DNA from: an uncultured Clostridia bacterium
GTDB taxonomy: Bacteria > Bacillota > Clostridia > Oscillospirales > Acutalibacteraceae
DNA length: 13,177 bases
Reading direction: 5' to 3'
Assembly (NCBI GenBank): GCA_946539105.1
Contig: CAMNHG010000031.1
Span: 1 to 13,177, forward strand
The position numbers were made by a program, and so were the translations under genes. The number at the start of each line of letters is the position of its first letter. The first letter of the stretch is position 1. This document shows positions 1-6,974 of this stretch, piece by piece. Under the pieces are notes generated by a model. That model was not told the origin of the DNA, did no database searches, and worked only from the letters and a program-made list of their open reading frames with translations.

Positions 1-27
1 TATATCAAATGTTTCCGATTAATTTCA

Positions 28-963
28 TTATCCACATAAAATCTCCGTAATCTTATTCTTATTTAAATTCTCTCCGATGACGATTACAATGTTCTGTCCG
101 CCTTTAATCGGGCTGAGGGTTATGTTATCTCGCACGGCGTTTAGCTCAAGCCAATTTCCGCCCTCGCTCACAAAGCCCTTCGCGCGGAATATTCCGCCTG
201 CCTCAGCTGTTTCAAACAGCGTTTCAACTCTCTGTTTAAGCTGTTCGGGAGAAAGAGACAGCTCCATAAAATACAGCGACTTAAAGCCCGAATCGTCGGT
301 TGTCTCGAGCTTTGTGAAGTCCGGCGAGCTGTAGCCGCAGCTCGCAATCGCCTCAAAATCACTATCGGTCAGCTTGTCCCAGTCTTTTGATGTTATGTTG
401 CTTTCGTCAAACCTGCGGCGGCTGCCGAAGTTCCGCAAAACCGCGTTAATCAGCGCGGTTGTTTTTTGCGCGGCAGCTTCATTTGTGAGCTGGGTTTTGC
501 TCAGCACCAGCCTGCCTGCCACGCACGCCTGAGAAGCCAAAAGGTACTCCGCGCTCTTTGAGAGCTCGGAGCTTAAATTCACGTCAACAACAGCGATAAC
601 GCTGCCGATTTGGTACCACCTGTCGAGCGGTTCTTCATACAGCGAATCGAAAAACTCGTCCACGTCAAAAACCCCCGACGGCTCAATCAGCACGCGGTCG
701 CAGCCGCTCATGGCAAGCGCGATCAGCTTTGTCTTAAACCGCCTTTGGTGGCAGTCCCTGTCGCACGCGCCTGCGACGGACTCGATTCCGCAGCTATCTC
801 CCTCAAGCTCGGAAAGCAGCATTGTGTCTACGTTAACCGCGCCGTAGTCGTTCACCAAAATTCCGATTTTCTGCCCCTTGCCGATAAGGTAACGGGCGTA
901 TTTTTTTATAAAGGTTGTTTTACCGCTTCCCAAAAAGCCGGTAATCAAATCAATTTTTATCAT
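28..963 (-). CDS. G3E-family (CobW/COG0523) P-loop GTPase, putative metal chaperone or insertase
   Basis: This 311-residue protein has a perfect Walker A loop near the N-terminus (GFLGSGKTT, residues 9-17) and a Walker B-like DRVLIEPSG (89-97), which is typical of the SIMIBI/G3E GTPases that deliver metals to metalloproteins. The usual GGCxCC metal-binding motif is replaced by GACDRDC, with C67 and C71 spaced CxxxC. The NKxD base-recognition motif appears as SKTQ (155-158), so nucleotide specificity may be altered. The C-terminal third (about 225-311) fits the CobW C-terminal domain. The start is ATG at 963, and its TAAGGAG ribosome site overlaps the stop codon of the mntP gene 9 bases upstream, suggesting translational coupling. 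The family is clear; the metal and client protein are unknown. Pairing with a manganese exporter suggests metal homeostasis, which is inference. Confidence 0.88.
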   Translation of the reverse strand: MIKIDLITGFLGSGKTTFIKKYARYLIGKGQKIGILVNDYGAVNVDTMLLSELEGDSCGIESVAGACDRDCHQRRFKTKLIALAMSGCDRVLIEPSGVFDVDEFFDSLYEEPLDRWYQIGSVIAVVDVNLSSELSKSAEYLLASQACVAGRLVLSKTQLTNEAAAQKTTALINAVLRNFGSRRRFDESNITSKDWDKLTDSDFEAIASCGYSSPDFTKLETTDDSGFKSLYFMELSLSPEQLKQRVETLFETAEAGGIFRAKGFVSEGGNWLELNAVRDNITLSPIKGGQNIVIVIGENLNKNKITEILCG

Positions 964-972
964 TTTTGCTCC

Positions 973-1536
973 TTAACCGCCAAAAAACAAATGCTCAATC
1001 AAAATTTTAACGCCGATTACAATCAGCGCGATTCCACCGGCAAGCTCCGCCTTTGACTTGTATTTCGCGCCGAAAACGTTGCCGATTTTTACCCCGGCAG
1101 CGGAAAAGCCGAAGGTGATAACTCCGATTGTCAGCGCGGCGAAAACTATGTTAACGTTCAAAAACGCGAACGTAACGCCCACCGCGAGGGCGTCAATGCT
1201 CGTCGCCACGGCGAGCGGAAGCATAACCCTCGGTGTGAACGAATCATTGACATTTTCATCGTCTTTTTTGAAAGACTCCCTAATCATATTCGCGCCGATA
1301 AGCGCGAGAAGTACGAACGCAATCCAGTGGTCAACGCTCTTGATAAGGCTCTCAAACTGCCTGCCGAGCAGCCAGCCGATAACCGGCATAAACGCCTGAA
1401 AACCGCCGAAGTACAGCCCTGCGGTAACGCTCTGACCCCTGCGGTATTCCCTGACCGACAAGCCCTTGCAGATTGACACGGCAAACGCGTCCATAGCAAG
1501 CCCTGCCGCAAGTATAATTAACTCTATAACCGACAT
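973..1536 (-). CDS. mntP: Manganese efflux pump MntP
   Basis: This 187-residue, very hydrophobic protein matches the MntP (YebN, DUF204) family of inner-membrane Mn2+ exporters in length and motifs. It has about six membrane segments in two repeated halves. Each half carries a helix with an acidic residue: AGLAMDAFAVS (D16) and ATSIDALAVG (D115). The FGGFQAFMP stretch (43-51) is also characteristic. A charged cytoplasmic loop around residues 87-100 (KKDDENVND) separates the halves. The family exports surplus Mn2+. The gene lies 57 bases downstream of azlD and just upstream of a G3E GTPase, all on the same strand. The ATG start follows an AAGGTG ribosome site that sits inside a small palindrome (1537-1553). 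No yybP-ykoY manganese riboswitch could be recognised upstream. Confidence 0.93.
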   Translation of the reverse strand: MSVIELIILAAGLAMDAFAVSICKGLSVREYRRGQSVTAGLYFGGFQAFMPVIGWLLGRQFESLIKSVDHWIAFVLLALIGANMIRESFKKDDENVNDSFTPRVMLPLAVATSIDALAVGVTFAFLNVNIVFAALTIGVITFGFSAAGVKIGNVFGAKYKSKAELAGGIALIVIGVKILIEHLFFGG

Positions 1537-1553
1537 AAAATCACCTTGATTTT
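1537..1553 (-). promoter_or_regulatory. Palindrome containing the mntP ribosome-binding site
   Basis: On the minus strand the bases immediately before the mntP ATG read AAAATCAAGGTGATTTT, with 7-bp arms (AAAATCA and TGATTTT) around an AGG loop. The AAGGTG ribosome site lies within it, so folding would partly hide it. The stem has only one G-C pair, so it is weak. A regulatory role is possible but not shown. Confidence 0.35.
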
Positions 1554-1590
1554 AGGCGACACCGCACACCTGAATTGTGCGGAATTGCCT
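1554..1590 (-). repeat. Imperfect inverted repeat (hairpin) between azlD and mntP
   Basis: The arms are AGGC (1554-1557) with GCCT (1587-1590) and CCGCAC (1562-1567) with GTGCGG (1577-1582). They are separated by a GACA/AATT internal loop, with a 9-base apical loop. It begins 3 bases after the azlD stop and ends before the mntP ribosome site. On the minus strand it is followed by TAAAATC rather than a T-run, so it is not a convincing terminator. It could be an mRNA-processing or stability hairpin, or a dispersed palindromic repeat. Confidence 0.6.
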
Positions 1591-1593
1591 TTA

Positions 1594-1923
1594 CTAAAAT
1601 ACAAGCTGCACCAGCACCATATAAAACGCTACGCCTGCAAAAACGCTGAGCAGGGTGTTCCTGCGCCAGATGTGCAAGCCTGCCACCAGCGCGCCTGCGA
1701 GCAGCTCGGGAATGCAGTAGGGATATTTGAAGAACGACACGTCCTTAAAGCAGTAAACCACAAGCATTCCGATAACAGCATATGGCAGAACGGTGCCTAA
1801 ATATGTTACGACCTTCGGTCTTTTTCTGCCCTCGGGAAAGCACAAAAACGGCAAAAACCTCACGAACATCGTGACCGCCGCCATTACCGCGACTAAAATA
1901 AGCGAATATTTGGTATCAATCAC
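1594..1923 (-). CDS. azlD: AzlD-family branched-chain amino acid transport subunit
   Basis: This 109-residue hydrophobic protein has about four predicted membrane segments and the size and composition of AzlD, the small partner of AzlC. Together they export branched-chain amino acids (the azaleucine-resistance system of Bacillus). Features include an N-terminal helix with the AAVTMFVRFLPF stretch and a middle segment reading LGTVLPYAVIGMLVVYC. Translation appears to start at a GTG (1921-1923) inside the end of azlC, with AGGAGG (1933-1938) nine bases upstream. The 8-base overlap with azlC fits coupled, equimolar synthesis. The substrate is assigned by family and by the azlC neighbour only. 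Confidence 0.88.
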   Translation of the reverse strand: MIDTKYSLILVAVMAAVTMFVRFLPFLCFPEGRKRPKVVTYLGTVLPYAVIGMLVVYCFKDVSFFKYPYCIPELLAGALVAGLHIWRRNTLLSVFAGVAFYMVLVQLVF

Positions 1924-2635
1924 CGCTCTGCGCCTCCTCTCCGTCGGAAGCTCCGGTTTTGTCCAGCTTTTTCCTGAAGATTACAAGCTCCAGCGCGATT
2001 AGCACCATCGCAGGGATAATGAACAAATCCGCGCCGAAAACCACGAGGCATACAACCGTAGTCGCCACGCCGAGAATTACCGGCAAATGCTCCTTTGTGC
2101 TCAGCCACTGCTCAACCATAATTACGATGAACAGCGCGGTCATCGAGTATCCTATGCCCTCGTTTGAAAACGGCAGAATCTCGCCGAGCACCGCCCCGAG
2201 CGTACAGCCGGTTATCCAGTAGCAGTGGTCGAGCGCGGTTAAAAACAAATAATATTTTTTGTGGTCAATGCTGTCGTCAAGCTCCGCCGAGCATACGATG
2301 GAGTATGTCTCGTCGGTCAGCCCGAAGATGAGGTACGGCTTAAACCAGCCCGTGCCCTTGTATTTGTCGAGCAGCGAAAAGCCGTAGAAAAAGTGCCTTG
2401 CGTTTATAATGAACGTCATAACCGCGGTTGTGATTATTGAAGCACCGCTTGCCAAAAAGTCAACGCCTGCGTACTGTCCCGAGCCCGCGAACATTGTGCA
2501 GCTCATAAGGATTGCCCACCAAAAGCTGTAGCCCTTGCTTTGAAGCAGCACGCCGAAGCCCACGCCGAGCGCGAGATAGCCCGCGAGCACGGGAAGGCTG
2601 TCCTTAAAAGCCCTTTTAAAAGTTCTCTTTATCAT
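1916..2635 (-). CDS. azlC: AzlC-family branched-chain amino acid permease
   Basis: This 239-residue membrane protein belongs to the AzlC family, the large subunit of the AzlCD exporter of branched-chain amino acids. The N-terminal region (LPVLAGYLALGVGFGVLLQSKG), the MFAGSGQYAGVDFLASGAS stretch and the INARHFFYGFSLLD motif are characteristic of the family. Several hydrophobic helices follow, ending in a charged tail (KKLDKTGASDGEEAQSGD). The ATG start at 2635 has only a modest ribosome site (GGCAGG). It lies 28 bases after the stop of the Crp/Fnr-like regulator gene, so the two are probably co-transcribed. The stop overlaps the GTG start of azlD. Export of leucine-type amino acids is family knowledge, not visible in the sequence. 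Confidence 0.92.
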   Translation of the reverse strand: MIKRTFKRAFKDSLPVLAGYLALGVGFGVLLQSKGYSFWWAILMSCTMFAGSGQYAGVDFLASGASIITTAVMTFIINARHFFYGFSLLDKYKGTGWFKPYLIFGLTDETYSIVCSAELDDSIDHKKYYLFLTALDHCYWITGCTLGAVLGEILPFSNEGIGYSMTALFIVIMVEQWLSTKEHLPVILGVATTVVCLVVFGADLFIIPAMVLIALELVIFRKKLDKTGASDGEEAQSGD

Positions 2636-2663
2636 AAATACCTGCCTGAGTTTTGCTGTAGAA

Positions 2664-3365
2664 TTACTTAAAACAATTTTCGTCTAATATTATAAAGTGA
2701 TTTTTATTAAAGTCAATAATCTTTTCCTTTTTAAGCTCCCCGAGCGACCGCGAAAGCGACGCGCGGTCAACCGCGAGATAGCCTGCCAAATCCTCGCGCG
2801 AATGGGGAATGTCAAACTTTCTGCTGCGCGCCTGCTCGCTGCAAAAGCCGAGGTACTTAATAATCTTGTCCCTTATGCTTCGCTGGGTAAGGCAGTACAT
2901 CCGCTTTGACAGATTGTTAAACAGCTCGCGCTGTGAGTTTATCAGGTTGACGAGCATTTTTTGCTGAATTACGGCGATTTTTTCGTCCGTGACAAACAGC
3001 GAGTCGGGGTCAATCAGTATAACCTCGCTGTCCTCTCGGCCCTCAAGCTCTACAAGCGCGTTGCGGTAGTCGAGGACAGAATAGAGCGAACCGCTGCTCT
3101 CGCCCTCGGTGATTGACTTAATCAAGGTTTTGTTGCCCTCGATGTCGGTGCTGCTTATCAGCACGTCGCCCGACAGCACAACGCTTATCATATACGAATA
3201 GCTTTTATCAAGCGTTACGGTCTGTCCAAAGTCAAGCGAGATATAGTACGGCTTTGCGCGCTGAACAAAGGTGTAAATCTCGCTGTCGGAAAGCCCCGAG
3301 AACAAAACCTTGTCGTGCAGCTGGGAAAAATGCTTTGCCTTAATATTTTCAAGATAACGTTTCAT
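2664..3365 (-). CDS. Crp/Fnr-family transcriptional regulator
   Basis: This 233-residue protein has the two-domain layout of the Crp/Fnr family: an N-terminal cyclic-nucleotide-binding-type beta-roll (about 18-125), a long dimerisation helix (about 125-155), and a C-terminal winged helix-turn-helix. The HTH region (about 187-213) includes HSREDLAGYLAVDRASLSRSL, with the recognition helix near 201-212. There is no N-terminal cysteine cluster of the FNR type, and the canonical phosphate-binding cassette that holds cAMP in Crp is not recognisable, so the effector is unknown. The ATG at 3365 follows an AGGTGA ribosome site. The gene heads the minus-strand azlCD-mntP-GTPase set and is divergent from rnf. 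A palindrome over its -35 box suggests self-repression, and control of rnf is plausible; both are inference. Confidence 0.9.
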   Translation of the reverse strand: MKRYLENIKAKHFSQLHDKVLFSGLSDSEIYTFVQRAKPYYISLDFGQTVTLDKSYSYMISVVLSGDVLISSTDIEGNKTLIKSITEGESSGSLYSVLDYRNALVELEGREDSEVILIDPDSLFVTDEKIAVIQQKMLVNLINSQRELFNNLSKRMYCLTQRSIRDKIIKYLGFCSEQARSRKFDIPHSREDLAGYLAVDRASLSRSLGELKKEKIIDFNKNHFIILDENCFK

Positions 3366-3396
3366 AAAAAATCACCTGTATCAAATATACCCTACT

Positions 3397-3425
3397 ATTC
3401 TACCACCAAAACATTGCATTTGCAA
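3397..3425 (-). promoter_or_regulatory. Predicted sigma-A promoter for the Crp/Fnr-regulator gene and downstream set
   Basis: On the minus strand a -35 TTGCAA (3425-3420) and a -10 TAGAAT (3402-3397) are separated by exactly 17 bp, about 30 bases upstream of the regulator's start codon. It probably drives the whole minus-strand set down to the G3E GTPase. Confidence 0.6.
3414..3425. promoter_or_regulatory. Palindromic operator candidate TTGCA-N2-TGCAA
   Basis: The sequence TTGCATTTGCAA is a 12-bp inverted repeat with 5-bp arms. It overlaps the -35 box of the regulator promoter and is centred about 75 bp upstream of the predicted rnf transcription start. This position could repress the regulator and influence rnf. 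The spacing is shorter than the classical Crp or FNR site, so the assignment is tentative. Confidence 0.4.
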
Positions 3426-3458
3426 CATATAATACCAAAACTAATTTAATAAATCCTA

Positions 3459-3487
3459 TTGGAAAAATCAAAAAAATGTGATATGAT
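3459..3487 (+). promoter_or_regulatory. Predicted sigma-A promoter of the rnf operon
   Basis: A -35 TTGGAA (3459-3464) and a -10 TATGAT (3482-3487) are spaced by 17 bp in an A-rich context. Transcription would start near 3494, leaving a leader of about 30 bases before the rnfC ATG at 3524. The AGGAGG-type ribosome site (GGAGG, 3513-3517) lies in that leader. Confidence 0.7.
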
Positions 3488-3523
3488 ATTTTATATATGG
3501 CATTTTGTAAACGGAGGAAGAAT

Positions 3524-4831
3524 ATGAAGCTACACGGAATTAAAGTGCCTCATAAAAAGAATACGGCAGACTGTGCTCCCGTAAGGCTCAGCGTGCCCGA
3601 AACAGTGCGCATTCCGATGTCAATGCACATCGGCAAGCCGGCAAAGGCGGTAGTTAAGCGCGGAGATACGGTAAAGGTCGGTCAGCTTATCGGCGAGGCT
3701 GACGGTTTTATATCCGCGCCGGTTCACTCGAGCGTATCGGGAACGGTAGCCAAGGTTGAGGAAATGACAATCTCCAACGGAGCAAAGGTCAAATGCGTTG
3801 TAATCAATACCGACGGCGAGCAGGCTGTTTTTGAGGGCGTAAAGCCGCCGGAGGTTCATGATCTGGACAGCTTTACCGAGGCGGTAAGGAAAAGCGGCGC
3901 GGTCGGACTCGGCGGAGCGGGCTTTCCTACCTTTGTAAAGCTCAGCGTAAAGGATTTGAGCAAGCTCGACGCGGTTGTTATCAACGCCGCGGAGTGCGAG
4001 CCGTACATAACCTCGGACACGCGCACAATGCTCGACAAGAGCGGAGATATTTTAAATGGCATTGAAGCGATAAAAAAGTATTTACAGCCCAACCGCTTTA
4101 TTATCGGAATCGAGAAGAACAAGCCCGAGGCGATAAAGAAAATGCAGGAGCTTTCCGCGCAGACTGACGGCGTAGAGGTCAAGGTTTTGCCGTCGTCATA
4201 TCCGCAGGGCGGCGAGAAGGTGCTGGTTTTCAATACTCTCGGAAGAATCATTCCCAAGGGCGGACTGCCGCTTGACGTAGGCGTTATCGTTATCAACGTC
4301 ACCACGCTCGCGTTTATCGGCAGCTACCTTAAAACCGGTATGCCGCTTGTTAACAAGTGCGTCACCGTTGACGGTTCGGCGGTAAAGGAGCCGAAGAACG
4401 TTATCGCGCCTATCGGCATGACAATCGCCGATTTGCTCGAACAATCCGGCGGAACAAAGAGCGAGGCCGCAAAGGTGCTTTACGGCGGACCGATGATGGG
4501 GCTTGCCGTGCCGTCGCTCGATTCACCTATTTTAAAAAACACCAACGCGGTTACCGTGATGGATATAAAGGAAGCGACTCCACCCAAGACCACGCCCTGC
4601 ATACGCTGCGGAGCGTGCCTTAACCACTGCCCGTTAAGGCTTGACCCGAGGGAGATTTCACGCGCTTACAAGCTGGGCTCTGTCGAGGATTTGCAGACCT
4701 TGCACGTTGACCTCTGTATGGAGTGCGGCTGCTGCTCGTACATCTGTCCGGCTCACAGACCGCTTGTGCAGACAAACAAGCTGGCAAAGGTGCTGTTAAG
4801 GGCAAGTCAGGCTAAAAAGGAGGGCAAGTGA
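3524..4831 (+). CDS. rnfC: Rnf complex subunit RnfC (NADH-binding, two [4Fe-4S])
   Basis: RnfC is the peripheral subunit that carries the NAD(H)/FMN-type site of the ion-translocating ferredoxin:NAD+ oxidoreductase. The 435-residue protein has an N-terminal barrel-sandwich domain, a glycine-rich nucleotide-binding stretch (GLGGAGFPT, 128-136, followed by AAECEPYIT), an SLBB-type region, and two C-terminal ferredoxin motifs. The first motif is C359, C362, C365 and C369; the second is C398, C401, C404 and C408. An in-frame ATG exists 27 bases upstream at 3497, but it falls almost at the predicted transcription start. The ATG at 3524 has GGAGG seven bases before it and begins with the usual RnfC pattern (MKLHGIKVPHKK), so it is preferred. 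This is the first gene of the six-gene rnf operon. Confidence 0.96.
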   Translation: MKLHGIKVPHKKNTADCAPVRLSVPETVRIPMSMHIGKPAKAVVKRGDTVKVGQLIGEADGFISAPVHSSVSGTVAKVEEMTISNGAKVKCVVINTDGEQAVFEGVKPPEVHDLDSFTEAVRKSGAVGLGGAGFPTFVKLSVKDLSKLDAVVINAAECEPYITSDTRTMLDKSGDILNGIEAIKKYLQPNRFIIGIEKNKPEAIKKMQELSAQTDGVEVKVLPSSYPQGGEKVLVFNTLGRIIPKGGLPLDVGVIVINVTTLAFIGSYLKTGMPLVNKCVTVDGSAVKEPKNVIAPIGMTIADLLEQSGGTKSEAAKVLYGGPMMGLAVPSLDSPILKNTNAVTVMDIKEATPPKTTPCIRCGACLNHCPLRLDPREISRAYKLGSVEDLQTLHVDLCMECGCCSYICPAHRPLVQTNKLAKVLLRASQAKKEGK

Positions 4832-5766
4832 TGAACAAGTTGATTTCATCGGTGTCGCCGCATTTTCACACGGCGCGCACCTCTCAAAAGATTATGCTTG
4901 ACGTAATCATCGCGCTATGCCCGGCGGCAATAGCCTCGGTGATTATCTTCGGCTGGCGCGCGATGCTCGTAATCGGCGTTTGCGTGCTGACCTGCGTGCT
5001 TTCGGAGTACCTGTTTGAAAAGCTCTGCAAGCGCGAAAACACAATATCTGACCTTTCGGCGGTTGTAACGGGAATTTTGCTCGCGTTCAACCTGCCTGTG
5101 ACCATACCGGTTTGGCAGGCGGTAATCGGCAGCGTTGCCGCGATTATCGTCGTAAAACAGCTTTTCGGCGGAATCGGACAGAACTTCGCGAACCCTGCCA
5201 TCACCGCGAGAATTATTATGCTTGTGGCGTTCTCGGGAACGATGACGCAGTGGGTTGCGCCGTCGGGATTTTTCACCGACGTTGACGCGGTAGCCTCCGC
5301 AACGCCGCTCATGGCTGAATCAAAGGGAGCGGCTATGCCGTCTTACCTCGATTTATTCCTCGGCAACCACGCAGGCTCTCTGGGCGAGACCTGCGCCCTG
5401 GAACTTATCCTAGGCGGAATTTACCTGCTTGTAAGGCGCGTTATCAGCTGGCACACGCCCGTGGCGTTCCTCGGAACCGTCGCGGTTATGTCGCTTGTCT
5501 GCGGCAAGGATGTGCTCGGACAGCTCCTTTCGGGCGGACTTATGCTCGCGGCGTTCTTTATGGCGACCGACTACGCGACAACGCCGTCCACAAAGTGGGG
5601 CAAAATCATCTTCGGCGTCGGCTGCGGACTTATCACAATTTTAATCCGCTTTTGGGGCAACTACCCCGAGGGCGTCAGCTACTCGATTTTGATTATGAAT
5701 ATTTTGACGCCGTACATTTCCAAACTGACGCGTCCTAAGCCCTTGATTGGGGGTGGCAAGCAGTGA
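4831..5766 (+). CDS. rnfD: Rnf complex subunit RnfD (membrane flavoprotein)
   Basis: RnfD is an integral membrane subunit that carries a covalently bound FMN and forms part of the ion path. The 311-residue product is mostly hydrophobic helices. The motif SATPL contains T158, corresponding to the threonine that receives FMN through a phosphodiester bond in RnfD/NqrB proteins. The conserved stretch GGIGQNFANPAITARI (113-128) is also present. The ATG at 4831 overlaps the rnfC stop by one base (TGATG) and follows AAGGAGGG at 4817-4824 with good spacing. A GTG codon directly upstream (4828) is possible but less well spaced. The stop overlaps the rnfG start. Confidence 0.95.
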   Translation: MNKLISSVSPHFHTARTSQKIMLDVIIALCPAAIASVIIFGWRAMLVIGVCVLTCVLSEYLFEKLCKRENTISDLSAVVTGILLAFNLPVTIPVWQAVIGSVAAIIVVKQLFGGIGQNFANPAITARIIMLVAFSGTMTQWVAPSGFFTDVDAVASATPLMAESKGAAMPSYLDLFLGNHAGSLGETCALELILGGIYLLVRRVISWHTPVAFLGTVAVMSLVCGKDVLGQLLSGGLMLAAFFMATDYATTPSTKWGKIIFGVGCGLITILIRFWGNYPEGVSYSILIMNILTPYISKLTRPKPLIGGGKQ

Positions 5767-6284
5767 AGGATATAATCAAGCCGATTGCGGTGCTCGCCGG
5801 AATTTGTTTGGTAGTTACCGCAGTGCTCGCTTACATCAACCTCATCACCTTGCCGATTATCACCGCCGCCGAGCAAGAGGCGGCAGAGCAGGCGAGAATG
5901 GAGGTTATGCCCGGCGCGAACAGCTTTGAGCAGATAGACATAGAGCTCCCCGAGGGCGTGACCGAGGCCTATACCTCAGACAACGGCGGATATGTGTTTA
6001 TGCTCAGCACAAAGGGCTACGGAGGAGAAATCAAGCTAATCTGCGGAATTGACGCAGGCGGAAGCATCACGGGTATTTCGACCCTTTCTCACGCCGAGAC
6101 CAGCGGAATAGGCTCAAAGGTTGTGGAAAACGGCTCGGGCTACCGCGAAGGCTACTACGGAAAAACCGCTGACAATTATTCTGAGGTTGACGACGTAACA
6201 GGCGCGACAATATCTTCAAAGGCATACAAAAAGGCTCTTAACGGCGCGTTCGAGGCGTATGAGCTTGCAAAGGAGGCGAAGTAA
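5763..6284 (+). CDS. rnfG: Rnf complex subunit RnfG (FMN-binding)
   Basis: RnfG is an outward-facing FMN-carrying subunit anchored by a single N-terminal membrane helix (about residues 7-28). The 173-residue protein has the family's FMN-binding domain. The flavinylation motif TGATISS (146-152) places the FMN-accepting threonine at T149. The preceding HAETSGIGSKV stretch (110-120) is typical of the domain. The start is a GTG overlapping the rnfD stop (GTGA), with GGGGGTGG (5749-5756) as ribosome site. Flavinylation of RnfG and RnfD generally needs an ApbE flavin transferase, which is not encoded in this window. Confidence 0.95.
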   Translation: MKDIIKPIAVLAGICLVVTAVLAYINLITLPIITAAEQEAAEQARMEVMPGANSFEQIDIELPEGVTEAYTSDNGGYVFMLSTKGYGGEIKLICGIDAGGSITGISTLSHAETSGIGSKVVENGSGYREGYYGKTADNYSEVDDVTGATISSKAYKKALNGAFEAYELAKEAK

Positions 6285-6974
6285 TTGAACACACTGCAAA
6301 ATTTTTCAAAGGGTTTGATTAAGGAAAACCCCGTTCTGGTGCTTGTTCTGGGTACCTGCCCTACTCTCGCCACCTCGACAAACATTACAAACGCGCTCGG
6401 AATGGGCGCGGCGGCAACGGTGGTTCTGCTGTGCTCAAACATCGTAATCTCCGCTCTGCGCAAGGTTATCCCGGACAAGGTGCGTATTCCGTGCTACATC
6501 GTTTTGATCGCAGGCTTTGTTACCGCGGTGCAAATGCTCGTAAAGGCGTTCGCGCCGGCACTTGATAAGTCGCTCGGAATTTACCTGCCGCTAATCGTTG
6601 TAAACTGCATTATCCTCGGCAGAGCCGAGATGTTCGCGAATAAAAACAAGGTGTTCGATTCCGCCGTAGACGGCCTCGGAATGGGCGCGGGCTTTACGCT
6701 GGCACTCACGCTGATGGCGACAATCCGCGAGGTTTTCGGCAACGGCACTTTTGCGGGAATGCCTATCCCCGTGCTCAGCGACAATCACATTTCCATTTTG
6801 ACAATGGCTCCGGGAGGCTTCTTCGTTTTCGGACTGCTGATTGCGGCGGTCAACAAATTCTTCCCGAATAAGCCAAAGAAAAAGGACTTCGGCTGCGCGG
6901 GCTGTCCTTCCGCGGAAATCTGCGGCAAGGTAAGCTGCGACTCCTCTGCAAAGGAGGCTGCCGCTAATGACTAA
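6285..6974 (+). CDS. rnfE: Rnf complex subunit RnfE, with cysteine-rich C-terminal tail
   Basis: RnfE is one of the two homologous membrane subunits (RnfA/RnfE, like NqrD/NqrE). Their half-helices come together in the membrane around a [2Fe-2S] cluster. The expected ligands are C25 (in VLGTCPTLA) and C108 (in LIVVNCIILGRAE). The 229-residue protein starts at a TTG directly after the rnfG stop, with AGGAGG (6271-6276) eight bases before it. The N-terminal pattern NFSKGLIKENPVLVLVLG supports that start. An unusual cytosolic-type tail after the last helix contains C204, C207, C213 and C218 (GCAGCPSAEICGKVSC), which could hold a metal or cluster. The last 8 bases overlap rnfA. Confidence 0.95.
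   Translation: MNTLQNFSKGLIKENPVLVLVLGTCPTLATSTNITNALGMGAAATVVLLCSNIVISALRKVIPDKVRIPCYIVLIAGFVTAVQMLVKAFAPALDKSLGIYLPLIVVNCIILGRAEMFANKNKVFDSAVDGLGMGAGFTLALTLMATIREVFGNGTFAGMPIPVLSDNHISILTMAPGGFFVFGLLIAAVNKFFPNKPKKKDFGCAGCPSAEICGKVSCDSSAKEAAAND
6941..6956 (+). promoter_or_regulatory. Possible hairpin over the rnfA ribosome site
   Basis: CTCCT (6941-6945) can pair with AGGAG (6952-6956) across a 6-base loop, inside the end of rnfE. AGGAG belongs to the rnfA ribosome site (AAGGAGG, 6951-6957, nine bases before the ATG). Ribosomes finishing rnfE would open it, which would couple rnfA translation to rnfE. The stem is short, so this is tentative. Confidence 0.3.

Noticed and set aside
1..30. ATG overlapping the stop of the G3E GTPase gene (TAATG, minus strand) as the start of another gene
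   Set aside because: The frame stops after seven codons inside the window, so no gene can be supported.
1537..1593. yybP-ykoY manganese riboswitch ahead of mntP
   Set aside because: The gap is too short, and the conserved loop sequences of that riboswitch are not visible. Only simple hairpins are present.
3497..3523. Earlier in-frame ATG for rnfC
   Set aside because: It lies at the predicted transcription start without a ribosome site. The ATG at 3524 has GGAGG and the conserved RnfC N-terminus.
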